The position numbers and the translations under genes are program-made. Of a stretch of DNA of 15,387 nt, positions 7,302 through 15,387 are shown piece after piece. The stretch's first letter is position 1. Every line of letters begins with the position of its first letter. Below the pieces are notes generated by a model that had not been told where the DNA came from, did no database searches, and saw nothing but the letters and a program-made list of their open reading frames with translations. Source of the DNA: Campylobacterota bacterium (lineage in GTDB: Bacteria > Campylobacterota > Campylobacteria > Campylobacterales > Sulfurimonadaceae); assembly GCA_013153755.1 (NCBI GenBank), contig JAADDU010000209.1:1-15387 (forward strand). Direction: 5' to 3'.

Positions 7302-8471
7302 TTATGAATCACTATTGAAAATATCCCTTGTATAAACCTTTTCTTTAATATCTTGTATATCTTCTTCCATCCTATTTGCCACAACGATATCACTAACACT
7401 TTTAAATTCCTCTAAACTCTTTATGACTCTTGAATTGTAAAAACTATCTTCTTTCATAGCAGGTTCATATATAACTACTTCTATACCTTTTGCTTTTATC
7501 CTTTTCATAATTCCCTGTATAGCACTGCTTCTGAAATTATCACTTCCACTTTTCATAGTCAAGCGATATATACCAACAACTTTAGGATTTTTTGCCAAAA
7601 TAGAGTCAGCTATAAAATCTTTTCTAGTAGCATTTGCTTTTACTATAGCTTCTATCATATTACTTGGTACATCTTTATAATTTGCCAAAAGTTGCTTAGT
7701 ATCTTTTGGTAAACAATATCCACCATATCCAAAACTAGGATTATTGTAATGTGTTCCTATACGAGGATCAAGCCCTACACCTTCTATAATTTGTCTAGTA
7801 TTAAGACCATGCATTTGAGCATATGAGTCAAGTTCATTGAAGTATGCTACTCTCATTGCCAAATATGTATTGGAAAAAAGCTTTATAGCTTCAGCTTCTG
7901 TAGCATCTGTAAAAAGTATAGGTATATCATCTTTTTTAGCACCTTGTGCCAAAAGATTAGCAAAAACTTCTGCCCTTCTACTTCTCTCCCCCACGATAAT
8001 CCTACTGGGATATAGATTGTCATAAAGTGCTTTCCCCTCTCTTAAAAACTCTGGCGAAAAGATAATATTTGTTGTATTGAATTTTTCATTTATACTTTTT
8101 GTATATCCTACTGGAACTGTTGATTTTATCACCATAGTAGTATGTGGATTTATATCTAAAACATCCTTTATAACAGACTCTATACTTTTTGTGTTGAAAT
8201 AGTTTGTCTCAGGATCATAATCAGTAGGTGTTGCTATGATAATAAAATCAGCACCTTTATAAGCATCTTCTTTATCAAGTGTCGCTCTAAAGTTTAAATC
8301 GTCTCTTAAAAGATATTCTTCTATCTCTTTATCTTCTATAGGAGACTTCTTTTGATTGAGCATTTCTACTTTTTCTGGGATAATATCTAGTGCTACTACT
8401 TCATTATGCTGAGATAGTAAAATCCCATTACTAAGCCCTACATACCCTGTTCCTGCTATTGCTATTTTCAT
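7302..8471 (-). CDS. ugd: UDP-glucose 6-dehydrogenase
   Basis: The 389-residue enzyme oxidises UDP-glucose twice to UDP-glucuronate with NAD in the cytosol. The N-terminal NAD-binding motif is AGTGYVG (6-12). The central region has the STVPVG segment (117-122), [12 protein letters not shown] (138-149) and the catalytic helix [11 protein letters not shown] with Lys197. The nucleophile Cys253 sits in [10 protein letters not shown]. The length and long stretches match the short enterobacterial Ugd type (about 388 residues) rather than the longer TuaD/RkpK type, judged from memory of the E. coli protein. Its ATG overlaps the epimerase stop in ATGA, with GGAG 7 bases ahead. It is the last gene of the sugar module and feeds the epimerase. 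A 56-bp gap with a likely promoter follows. Confidence 0.95.
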   Translation of the reverse strand: MKIAIAGTGYVGLSNGILLSQHNEVVALDIIPEKVEMLNQKKSPIEDKEIEEYLLRDDLNFRATLDKEDAYKGADFIIIATPTDYDPETNYFNTKSIESVIKDVLDINPHTTMVIKSTVPVGYTKSINEKFNTTNIIFSPEFLREGKALYDNLYPSRIIVGERSRRAEVFANLLAQGAKKDDIPILFTDATEAEAIKLFSNTYLAMRVAYFNELDSYAQMHGLNTRQIIEGVGLDPRIGTHYNNPSFGYGGYCLPKDTKQLLANYKDVPSNMIEAIVKANATRKDFIADSILAKNPKVVGIYRLTMKSGSDNFRSSAIQGIMKRIKAKGIEVVIYEPAMKEDSFYNSRVIKSLEEFKSVSDIVVANRMEEDIQDIKEKVYTRDIFNSDS

Positions 8472-9526
8472 ATCTTATCTCCATAAAAATCTTTATACCA
8501 ATCAACAAATACTTTTATACCATCTGACAACTTTGTATCTGGTTTATAATCAAAGTCTTTTATCAAATCCGTAACATCAGCATAAGTACTTTCCACATCG
8601 CCATCTTGCATAGGCATAAAATTCTTTTCTGCTTTTTTACCCAATGTATCTTCTAAAGTTTCTATAAACTGCATCAAAGGTAAAGGAGAGTTATTACCTA
8701 TATTATATATTTTATAAGAAGCCGAAGAACTGCATATCTCAGGATCATATGGATCCCATTTTTCATTTGCTTTTGCAGGATTATCTATAACTTTTATGAT
8801 ACCATCTACTATATCATCTATATATGTAAAATCTCTACTCATTTTACCATTGTTAAATACTTTTATAGCTCTATCATGAAGTATAGCATCAGTAAAAAGC
8901 ATTGGTGCCATATCAGGTCTTCCCCATGGACCATATACAGTAAAAAAACGAAGACCTGTTATATGTATACCATAAAGATGAGCATATGTATGTGCCATCA
9001 TTTCATTACTTTTTTTAGTAGCTGCATAAAGACTTACTTGATGTTCTGTTTTATCTGTTGTTTTAAATGGCTGAGATTTATTTAGTCCATATACAGAAGA
9101 ACTTGAAGCAAATGATAAATTTTTTATTTGATGTTGACGGCAACCCTCTAAAATATTTAAAAAACCTACTATATTGCTATCTATATATGCATAAGGGTTT
9201 TCCAAAGAGTATCTGACTCCTGCTTGAGCAGCCAAATTACATACAGCATCAAACTGCTCTATCTCAAAAAGCTTTTGCATAGACACTTTATCTGCTAAAT
9301 CTATCTTATAAAAACTATGTTTATCATAAATTGATGAATTTACTTTGATATTGTCACCAATATCATCTTTTGCTATACCAAGTTCTTTTAACCTTCCATA
9401 TTTTAGACTAACATCATAATAGTCATTAATGTTATCTAATCCTACAACTTCATCACCTCTTTGTAGAAGTTTTCTTGCTAAATGAAATCCAATAAATCCT
9501 GCTGTACCTGTAACTAAAATCTTCAA
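8468..9526 (-). CDS. NAD-dependent UDP-glucuronate 4-epimerase (CapI family)
   Basis: The 352-residue short-chain dehydrogenase/reductase-type epimerase has an NAD-binding TGTAGFIG (6-13), the Y167-xxx-K171 catalytic pair (YAATK) preceded by the SSSSVYG segment, and the [12 protein letters not shown] stretch (31-42) typical of UDP-glucuronate 4-epimerases. It should interconvert UDP-glucuronate and UDP-galacturonate in the cytosol, using the product of the adjacent ugd. The start is TTG at 9526: it gives the canonical MKILVTG beginning, no ATG is available before the Rossmann motif, and GAGGG lies 8 bases upstream. One base separates it from the manC stop, and its TGA overlaps the ugd ATG (ATGA). 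A UDP-GlcNAc or UDP-GalNAc epimerase is less likely, given the N-terminal motif and the ugd neighbour. Confidence 0.9.
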   Translation of the reverse strand: MKILVTGTAGFIGFHLARKLLQRGDEVVGLDNINDYYDVSLKYGRLKELGIAKDDIGDNIKVNSSIYDKHSFYKIDLADKVSMQKLFEIEQFDAVCNLAAQAGVRYSLENPYAYIDSNIVGFLNILEGCRQHQIKNLSFASSSSVYGLNKSQPFKTTDKTEHQVSLYAATKKSNEMMAHTYAHLYGIHITGLRFFTVYGPWGRPDMAPMLFTDAILHDRAIKVFNNGKMSRDFTYIDDIVDGIIKVIDNPAKANEKWDPYDPEICSSSASYKIYNIGNNSPLPLMQFIETLEDTLGKKAEKNFMPMQDGDVESTYADVTDLIKDFDYKPDTKLSDGIKVFVDWYKDFYGDKI

Positions 9527-9527
9527 T

Positions 9528-10913
9528 TTATTTACCCTCTTTTTGTCTCATATAATCATCTTCAAGTCTAACTATATCATCTTCTTCTGTATATTCTCCA
9601 ACTTGCACTTCTATCAAAACTACAGGTATCACACCATCATTGGCCAACCTATGAACTTCTCCCATTTTAATATAAGTAGATTCATTGGGTCTAATCAGTT
9701 TGGTAGTATCGCCCACAGTTACAGTAGCTGTTCCACTTACAACAACCCAATGTTCATTTCTATGATAGTGTTTTTGTAAACTCAATCTCTTACCTGGATT
9801 GACAACAATTCTTTTTATCTTATATCCAGGAGTGTCTTCTAAAACTGTATATGTTCCCCATGGTCTATAAACACTTAAATGTGTATGTGCCAAATTTGAA
9901 TTTTGTTCTTTCAGCTTTGACACTACCTGTTTAACCTTTTGAGAACTTCCCTTTTTGCTGATCAAAAGAGCATCTCCACTATCAATGATAATTAAATCTT
10001 CTATATCAATAGATGCAATTAGCCTATTATCCCCTATAATTAAATTATTTTTACTATCTATTGATATATGATTGTCATTTATAGTGTTACCACTGTTGTC
10101 TTTATCAAGTTCATCATATAAAGCATCAAAACTTCCTACATCAGACCAACCTATATCACTTGGAATTACTTTAACCTTTAAAGACTTTTCCATAACAGCA
10201 TAATCTATACTGTCATCTGGTATATTTATCATACTGTCATAATCTATACGAATAGTTTCTTTTTGAGAAACTTTATCAAAAGCTTCTTTAGAAGTTTTAT
10301 ATATTTGAGGAGCATATGTCAATAACTCTTCTAAAAATACTCCTGCTTTAAAACAGAACATACCACTATTCCAATAGTAATTACCTGCATCCAAATATTT
10401 TATAGCCGTTAATTTATCAGGCTTTTCATGAAAAGCTTTAACATCCAATCCATCAGCCTCTATATAACCAAAACCTGTTTCAGCAAATGTAGGTTTGATA
10501 CCAAAAGTAACAAGATATCCTTTCTCAGCTAAGACTTTTGCTTTGTTTAATACTTTTTCATAAGATAATTTATCTTTGATTAAATGATCACTTGGTGTAA
10601 CCAAAACAATACTATCAACATCTAAAGACATACAAGCGAGAGCTATAGCAGGTGCTGTATTTCTTCCTATCGGTTCTAAAATATAACTTGGATCACAATC
10701 TATATTTATATCATTTAATTGTCCTTTAGCGATCAAATACTGTTCAGTATTTGAAACTATCACAGTATCATTACACAAAGATATATTTCTTTCTAGTGTC
10801 AGTTGAAATAAGGATTTATCCCCAAATATTTTATTGAACTGTTTTGGCATAAGAGTTCTACTCATAGGCCACAACCTTGTTCCACTACCCCCACATAAAA
10901 TAATATTAATCAA
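9528..10913 (-). CDS. manC: Mannose-1-phosphate guanylyltransferase / mannose-6-phosphate isomerase (type II PMI)
   Basis: This is the bifunctional cytosolic enzyme of GDP-mannose synthesis. The N-terminal nucleotidyltransferase domain carries GGSGTRLWPMSR (residues 8-19), followed by MPKQF, the EPIGRNTAPAIALA segment and FHEKPD (161-166). The C-terminal cupin domain (about 350-450) has RPWGTY and QKHYHRNEHW (380-389), expected to hold the isomerase metal site. I chose the TTG at 10913 (461 residues) because GGAG lies 7 bases upstream and the protein then begins MINIILCGGSG, as the family usually does. An in-frame ATG at 10928 would give 466 residues but has no ribosome site, and a TTG at 10961 would add an untypical leader. 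The start overlaps the acyltransferase stop by 8 bp. A phosphomannomutase is also needed and is not in the window. Confidence 0.93.
   Translation of the reverse strand: MINIILCGGSGTRLWPMSRTLMPKQFNKIFGDKSLFQLTLERNISLCNDTVIVSNTEQYLIAKGQLNDINIDCDPSYILEPIGRNTAPAIALACMSLDVDSIVLVTPSDHLIKDKLSYEKVLNKAKVLAEKGYLVTFGIKPTFAETGFGYIEADGLDVKAFHEKPDKLTAIKYLDAGNYYWNSGMFCFKAGVFLEELLTYAPQIYKTSKEAFDKVSQKETIRIDYDSMINIPDDSIDYAVMEKSLKVKVIPSDIGWSDVGSFDALYDELDKDNSGNTINDNHISIDSKNNLIIGDNRLIASIDIEDLIIIDSGDALLISKKGSSQKVKQVVSKLKEQNSNLAHTHLSVYRPWGTYTVLEDTPGYKIKRIVVNPGKRLSLQKHYHRNEHWVVVSGTATVTVGDTTKLIRPNESTYIKMGEVHRLANDGVIPVVLIEVQVGEYTEEDDIVRLEDDYMRQKEGK
9535..9539 (-). promoter_or_regulatory. Ribosome binding site for the epimerase TTG start
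   Basis: GAGGG lies 8 bases before the TTG at 9526, within the last codons of manC. It supports the non-ATG start that the N-terminal Rossmann motif requires. Confidence 0.5.
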
Positions 10914-11658
10914 AATCTCTCTCCCCATATATATCGATAATTTTTTTAGAATAATTATCAAAATTTTTTCTAAACCGACTCCATGTCATATCCTGTTTTA
11001 CAACTTTAGCAGGTATACCTGCTACGATAGATCTTTTAGGAACATTTTTAACCACTACCGCCCCTAAAGAGACTATTGAACCTTCTCCTATAGTAACATC
11101 AGATATAACCGTACAATTTCTAGCTAACCAAACATGATTTTGAATCTCAATACACCTTCTATGCTTATTAATAATTTGCTTCTTTTTTATATCTACAACT
11201 CCATGTTGATCTGTAGCTTGAATCAAAATACCATCAGAGAACATACAATCATCACCGATCTGAACTTCACTATCCATACAAATCATATGAGTACCATTTG
11301 AAGTTGTATGTTTACCTATATAAACAAATGAATTACTTGCACAATCAATTGTATATATGCCACGAACATCTTCATTAACAATAACATAACTACTATCATC
11401 CCAATATCTTAAAATAAACTCTCCATTTGTAGCTAAAAAAACTAATTTTATATTAAAGATACCATTTTCTGCTGTTAAACGCTTTATCGTAAGTTTTAAA
11501 GTATTAGTTTTTAAATTTTCAAAGGATTGTTTATTTAAATAAATAGTACTTTTTAAAGATATCATCTGTTGAATATTAATATAGTCTTTGATTTCTTCAA
11601 AAGTATATTTATTTAATTCATTTACTCTAATAAATCTATCAATACTATCATTATTCAT
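10906..11658 (-). CDS. Left-handed beta-helix (hexapeptide repeat) acyltransferase, CatB/WbbJ-like
   Basis: The 250-residue protein has a C-terminal left-handed beta-helix (about residues 105-220) with hexapeptide turns such as VQIGDD, VWLARN, VTIGEG and IVSLGA. It ends in the family's SIVAGIPAKVVK signature (210-221). His152 in ATDQHG matches the position of the catalytic histidine in O-acetyltransferases of this group. It probably moves an acetyl group from acetyl-CoA to a sugar hydroxyl or amino group of the glycan. Residues 1 to about 100 form an extra N-terminal region, partly beta-rich, that I do not recognise. The ATG at 11658 follows a 29-bp gap and an AGGGG ribosome site about 10 bases ahead. 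The stop overlaps manC. Acceptor sugar unknown; succinyl or other acyl donors are not excluded. Confidence 0.82.
   Translation of the reverse strand: MNNDSIDRFIRVNELNKYTFEEIKDYINIQQMISLKSTIYLNKQSFENLKTNTLKLTIKRLTAENGIFNIKLVFLATNGEFILRYWDDSSYVIVNEDVRGIYTIDCASNSFVYIGKHTTSNGTHMICMDSEVQIGDDCMFSDGILIQATDQHGVVDIKKKQIINKHRRCIEIQNHVWLARNCTVISDVTIGEGSIVSLGAVVVKNVPKRSIVAGIPAKVVKQDMTWSRFRKNFDNYSKKIIDIYGERDFD
10921..10924 (-). promoter_or_regulatory. Ribosome binding site deciding the manC TTG start
   Basis: GGAG (within GGGGAGAG) ends 7 bases before the TTG at 10913. It overlaps the alternative ATG at 10928, so it cannot serve that codon. It lies inside the end of the acyltransferase gene. Confidence 0.6.
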
Positions 11659-11687
11659 ACTTTATAACCCCTAATATTAACAATATC

Positions 11688-13265
11688 TCAATCATTGTTT
11701 TGATCCAATAACCTATGAAATAAAGCTATATGCTTTAAAGCCCAAGTATCCCAATTGTAAGGTTCAATAGTATGAGAGATTCTTCTTTTTCTTTCTAGAT
11801 ATTCTGATTTTAGTTTTGAAATAACTATTTTTAAAGAGTCTATATCATTCCATTTATACTCTATATGAGGAAAATCAGGTATAACCCCTATAGCTGGGGC
11901 AATCGACATCGTACCAACTCCTAGTGCTTCCATAAATGGTACAGGACCACCTTCATAAAGAGATGGAACTAGCAAATAATCTATAGATCTATAAAAATCT
12001 GACATATCATCAAATTTCCATACAGGTACACCCCAACTATCATTTAAAGCAACTATTTGCAAATTTTGCATTAAATCTTTATCTTCAAGTAATGCTTGTA
12101 CTAAATGTTCACCCTTTCTTCCACCAGGATATACTCTACCTACCAATCCCAAAGTCATTTTAGGTTTAAAACTTTTATCTGCACCTACTGGTATCACACT
12201 AACCTTATCTTCACTAATTCCAAATCTTTTTACATCAGCTGCTGCTGTATTAGCTACAGCAACACAATGATCTACCTCTTTGGCTACACTCTCCCACTTA
12301 TCATTTAATTTCATAGGATCATAGTGAGTAAAGTTTGCAACTACCACTCCTTTGGATGGTCTTTTATTAAAGTATCCATAATTGATATAGTAATGAATGT
12401 TGGCTTCTGGATAATCTTCATTTATAACAGCATTTGGCAATCTTTTTGCTATCTCTTCAGCTTTTCTATGCATAATCCAACCAGGTTTTTCTGTAACGAT
12501 ACGAACTTTTAATCTTTGGTTTCTCTTTCTAAACTTTTCAGTATCATATGAACTCATTGCTTCTTTTAAAAGATTTAAATCATTTTGTGGTGTTGTTCTT
12601 TGATCATATAATTTTCTAGTTGCATTTTCATAATGTATCGCTGTAGCATTAGCCACATACAATATATCTTTTTGAAACATATTTTTATACTCTATACATA
12701 GTATTATATCTTGAGCTGCAACTTCACATCTTTCTTCAAACTTTATCTCGTCAAATTCTGTTTTTTCTATCATAAGATAAGCACCTGTTACAGCAGGCAC
12801 TACTAAATCATTGGATACTCTTGGATCTGTATAATATATCTGATTTTTATATCTATGATATGGCATATTATTTTCATCAAAAAATACACCTGCATGTTGA
12901 ATATTTTGGTTTTCAAATCTCAAATTTACACCAACTATCCCTACATCTTTTTTCAATATCGCTTTATATGAATTTATAATACAATGGCTATCTACTTCTA
13001 CATCATCATTTATAAATAAAAGATATTTACCTTTTGCCTTAGATGCTAACATATTATTATTTTTAGAAAAATGATAAGGTTTTTCTTCTATAAAAGTAAT
13101 CTCAAACGAATACTTTGTCTTATCTATATCTGGTTTTTCATCTCCATTCCATGAACATATAAACTCCAAAGATATATCATCAAGTACAGATTTTTCTATA
13201 CTATCTAATAACAAGTTTATATTTTTAATATTCTGACTAACTGTCAACAGTGATAAGTTATACAT
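11688..13265 (-). CDS. Bifunctional GT2-GT4 fusion glycosyltransferase
   Basis: The 525-residue protein joins two glycosyltransferase folds. Residues 1 to about 230 are a GT-A (GT2-like) domain: SLLTVSQNIKNINLLLDSIE at the N-terminus, the metal/nucleotide-binding acidic motif NDDVEVD at 86-92, VTGAYLMI at 159-166 and AQDIILCIEYK at 184-194. Residues about 252-522 are a GT-B (GT4-like) domain with VIPVGAD (357-363), GLVGRVYPGGRKGEHL (373-388) and Glu-x7-Glu in EGGPVPFME (438-446). It could add two successive sugars, or one domain may be regulatory. The ATG at 13265 overlaps the upstream stop by 8 bp and has an AGGAAG ribosome site about 6 bases ahead, indicating coupled translation. No membrane segment is seen, so a cytosolic, membrane-associated location is expected. 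The two folds are well supported; donors and linkages are unknown. Confidence 0.88.
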   Translation of the reverse strand: MYNLSLLTVSQNIKNINLLLDSIEKSVLDDISLEFICSWNGDEKPDIDKTKYSFEITFIEEKPYHFSKNNNMLASKAKGKYLLFINDDVEVDSHCIINSYKAILKKDVGIVGVNLRFENQNIQHAGVFFDENNMPYHRYKNQIYYTDPRVSNDLVVPAVTGAYLMIEKTEFDEIKFEERCEVAAQDIILCIEYKNMFQKDILYVANATAIHYENATRKLYDQRTTPQNDLNLLKEAMSSYDTEKFRKRNQRLKVRIVTEKPGWIMHRKAEEIAKRLPNAVINEDYPEANIHYYINYGYFNKRPSKGVVVANFTHYDPMKLNDKWESVAKEVDHCVAVANTAAADVKRFGISEDKVSVIPVGADKSFKPKMTLGLVGRVYPGGRKGEHLVQALLEDKDLMQNLQIVALNDSWGVPVWKFDDMSDFYRSIDYLLVPSLYEGGPVPFMEALGVGTMSIAPAIGVIPDFPHIEYKWNDIDSLKIVISKLKSEYLERKRRISHTIEPYNWDTWALKHIALFHRLLDQNND

Positions 13266-15387
13266 TTTTTTCTTCCTTTCTTCCCTCTATATTTTCTATA
13301 ACTTTATAATAATTAGCTATCATCTGGTCATATGTTTGCAACTGTTCAAACAACCTCTTTGAAGCCTTACTAAAATCTTCTCTTAAGTTATCATCATTGA
13401 TAAGTTGTAATGTATATAAAGATAGTGCTTTTATGTCTTCTTCTTTATAAAAAAATGCATTATAATTTTCTATACACTGTTCTATAACTCCAAAACAAGG
13501 AGTAGTTACTATAGGCAATCCAAAATATAATGCTTCTAATATAACTCTTGGAAAACTTTCTATCCTTGAAGTAAAAACATATATATCTGACATAGCATAA
13601 AAATCGTAAGGCTTAGTAAACTGCTGTTTGTCTGTTTCTGGTATAAGTATAATCCTATCTTGTATATCCTTAGGATAACTATAAACAATATCATATATCT
13701 CTTTACTATAAGGTTGTGTATCATCCCCTTTATTTTTATCCATACCAACTATAAAAGCTTTTATCTTTTTCTTACTTTTTTCAAAAATTTCAGGCAAAGC
13801 TTTTACAAAATCAAGCTGACCTTTTCTTGGAGATACAGTTCCCAAAGACAATAGTACAAGCTCATCTTCTGCTATACCAAACCTATCTCTTATCTCTCTT
13901 CTTGCATAAATAGAATCTTGATTTAATAAAGATGTATTTAGTGAATTATGTATAATTTTAAATGAATCATCTATATCAAGAAAAGACCATATACTCTTTG
14001 TTGCATTTGCTACAAAAACAACTTGTGATGCTTTTATCATTGTAGAATAGGCTTCTTTTCTAACTATATCTGGAAGATAATCAAAATAGCTCTTTGGAGG
14101 TTCACTCTCTCTAGGTATAAAGATAGTTGGAATACTCAAACGATATGCACCATGAACCATATAAAAAGATAGTAAAGTATTAGCTATAACTACATCCGGA
14201 TTAAGCTGAGATAATTTCATCTCCAAAACTTTAAGTTCATTTTCCCAATCATCAATAGTCTGACACTGCACATTAAACGAATTATCTACAATAACTCTAA
14301 TATCTTGATCTTTATACTTCTCTTCCAATGGTCCAGTAGAAGGAGAATACACAATAGGTGTTATATTAAATAGCCTTCTTAATCCTATAGCCAATTCAAA
14401 TAAACTATTTTGAGCTCCTTGAGAGCGTAAATTATGGCTACAAAACAGTACTACTTTTTCAGATGCTTGCTTCTCATATATCCATTTACTTTTTTCGCTA
14501 AAAAACATCTCTTTTAAAAGATACTCTTTGTTATCAAGTTGTGCGATAATTTTTAAATTATGCTTCCTACCATCCAAATATTGCAATGGGATATTGACCT
14601 GATAACCTGCTTTGCAGTTTACATTAAATACTCTTTTAATATCTGCTCTATCTATAGTAGTTTTAGCTAAAATAATCTCTTTATCATCAATAATAAATTT
14701 TAATCTTACAACATCATCAGAACTGTTTTTTTGTAAGTTATATACCCACCCTTTAATACCTGATATACTAACATCTTCTACATTATGTTTAAAATAACTA
14801 GAATAGTTATTGATATATTTTACTTGAGACTCTACTAAAAATTCTAAATTTTTTGTATCTTGTTTAGGTTGGGATATTGTTACTTTTTGTTCTATAATTA
14901 CATCTGTTTTATGCAATAAGTAGTATTTTTGATTATTAACAATAAAAATTTTTATATTATGTTTTTTTTCATCCTTTAACTGTTTTGGTACTTCAAGATG
15001 ATATCCAGCATAACATTTTATACCAAATTTTCTTTTTAAATCTTCTCTATCTATATTTACATATGATTCTAATTTTATTTTATCATCGATGATAACTATC
15101 AATTTCAATTCATTTTTGTATTCATTTTTGTCAAGAGGATATACCCATCCTCTAATACCTGATGTATCTATATGTTCTAATTGATATTTAAACTTTTTAG
15201 CTGTATCCTTCTCTAAAGGATATTTAAATCTATATTGTCTATTTTCATATTTACCATATCTTACATAATGTAAAAGAAAATCAAACTCTTCATTTTGTAA
15301 TTTTAAGTCATCATAGCTATTTTTATAAAAATCTATATCAAAACCATCTTTTAAATTTTCATACTCTTTTTTTTCTTCTTCATTTTG
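13258..15387 (-). CDS. Large multidomain glycosyltransferase with tandem accessory domains and C-terminal GT4 domain (5' end outside window)
   Basis: The frame stays open to the right edge, giving 709 visible residues, so the true start is outside the window. A TTG at 15108 lies inside the first accessory domain and cannot be the start. Layout: residues about 15-55 resemble the short FDxxFYxxxYxDL...LLHYxxYGxxExR motif often found in multidomain polysaccharide glycosyltransferases. Residues 76-160 and 209-293 are two copies of one domain (SGIxGWVY ... IDRxDxKR ... AGY ... KKHN). Residues about 311-703 form a GT-B fold of the Glycos_transf_1/GT4 type, with SLGTVSPRKGQ for the nucleotide-sugar region and the ESFPRVILE Glu-x7-Glu motif. 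It probably transfers a sugar from a nucleotide donor to a growing glycan at the cytoplasmic side of the inner membrane; donor and acceptor are not predictable. No membrane segment is seen. Its stop overlaps the next gene by 8 bp. GT4 membership is secure; the role of the accessory domains is inference. Confidence 0.88.
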   Translation of the reverse strand, partial: QNEEEKKEYENLKDGFDIDFYKNSYDDLKLQNEEFDFLLHYVRYGKYENRQYRFKYPLEKDTAKKFKYQLEHIDTSGIRGWVYPLDKNEYKNELKLIVIIDDKIKLESYVNIDREDLKRKFGIKCYAGYHLEVPKQLKDEKKHNIKIFIVNNQKYYLLHKTDVIIEQKVTISQPKQDTKNLEFLVESQVKYINNYSSYFKHNVEDVSISGIKGWVYNLQKNSSDDVVRLKFIIDDKEIILAKTTIDRADIKRVFNVNCKAGYQVNIPLQYLDGRKHNLKIIAQLDNKEYLLKEMFFSEKSKWIYEKQASEKVVLFCSHNLRSQGAQNSLFELAIGLRRLFNITPIVYSPSTGPLEEKYKDQDIRVIVDNSFNVQCQTIDDWENELKVLEMKLSQLNPDVVIANTLLSFYMVHGAYRLSIPTIFIPRESEPPKSYFDYLPDIVRKEAYSTMIKASQVVFVANATKSIWSFLDIDDSFKIIHNSLNTSLLNQDSIYARREIRDRFGIAEDELVLLSLGTVSPRKGQLDFVKALPEIFEKSKKKIKAFIVGMDKNKGDDTQPYSKEIYDIVYSYPKDIQDRIILIPETDKQQFTKPYDFYAMSDIYVFTSRIESFPRVILEALYFGLPIVTTPCFGVIEQCIENYNAFFYKEEDIKALSLYTLQLINDDNLREDFSKASKRLFEQLQTYDQMIANYYKVIENIEGRKEEKNV
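14509..14763 (-). repeat. Accessory domain, tandem copy 2
   Basis: This is the second copy of the 85-residue domain, starting SGIKGWVY and sharing IIDDK, TIDRADIKR, CKAGY and RKHNLKI with copy 1. A spacer of about 48 residues separates the copies. The DNA is clearly diverged, so this is an old intragenic duplication. It lies just before the GT4 catalytic domain. Confidence 0.75.
14908..15162 (-). repeat. Accessory domain, tandem copy 1
   Basis: These 85 codons encode a domain starting SGIRGWVY and containing IDDK, NIDREDLKR, CYAGY and KKHNIKI. They align without gaps to copy 2 with about 39 of 85 identical residues (counted by eye). The pattern resembles the probable beta-sandwich GW(A/V)xxP-type domains next to glycosyltransferases and sulfotransferases in other bacteria, but that link is from memory and unverified. 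Confidence 0.75.

Noticed and set aside
11659..11687. ATATT/AATAT inverted repeat in the gap before the acyltransferase gene
   Set aside because: The arms are only 5 bp and AT-only; too weak for a terminator or operator in such AT-rich DNA.
13560..13748. Minus-strand 62-codon frame inside the edge glycosyltransferase
   Set aside because: It is an out-of-frame shadow of the GT4 domain without independent support.
13258..15108. Complete 616-residue glycosyltransferase starting at TTG 15108
   Set aside because: The start falls inside the first copy of a duplicated domain and the frame is open to the window edge, so the gene is partial.
1..15387. CRISPR arrays, tRNA or rRNA genes, insertion sequences, phage attachment sites
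   Set aside because: I saw no regularly spaced repeats, structural RNA sequence or transposase/integrase coding region; the window is almost fully covered by the listed genes.

Overview
The window reads as an AT-rich, gene-dense bacterial chromosome segment, most likely from the Campylobacterota (epsilonproteobacteria, for example a Sulfurimonas-like organism). The reasons are the strong A/T codon bias, the very tight gene packing, prepilin leaders of the KAFTL/RAFTL type with Ala before the cleavage site, and an extended -10 promoter without a -35 box. This placement is an inference from sequence character; no database search was possible and the genus is not determined. All 14 genes lie on the minus strand, so transcription runs from the right end of the window to the left.

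Right half (about 7302-15387): a polysaccharide or glycoconjugate biosynthesis module. In transcription order it holds a large glycosyltransferase running off the right edge (tandem accessory domains plus a GT4 domain), a GT2-GT4 fusion glycosyltransferase, a left-handed beta-helix acyltransferase, ManC (GDP-mannose), a UDP-glucuronate 4-epimerase (UDP-galacturonate) and Ugd (UDP-glucuronate). The predicted precursors are therefore GDP-mannose, UDP-glucuronate and UDP-galacturonate. No flippase, polymerase or ABC exporter is visible.

Middle (6334-7301): a 56-bp gap with a TGATATAAT promoter-like element, then cysD (ATP sulfurylase small subunit) with no cysN nearby. cysD is translationally linked (TAATG) to the first gene of the next module.

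Left half (14-6334): a type II secretion cluster in the order gspG-E-F-H-I-J-K-L. It encodes the major pseudopilin, ATPase, inner-membrane platform protein, four minor pseudopilins and a short GspL-like assembly protein. gspC, gspD and gspM are not in the window and may lie beyond its left edge.

Genes overlap or abut at most junctions, so two operons, or one long one with an internal promoter at cysD, are likely. Several genes need a TTG start (epimerase, ManC, probably GspI), which changes annotated N-termini. I found no RNA genes, mobile elements or CRISPR arrays, and no stretch longer than 56 bases without a gene. I see no clearly new defence or signalling system. The most notable points are the duplicated domain in the edge glycosyltransferase, the GT2-GT4 fusion, the cysD-gsp coupling and the very small GspH.
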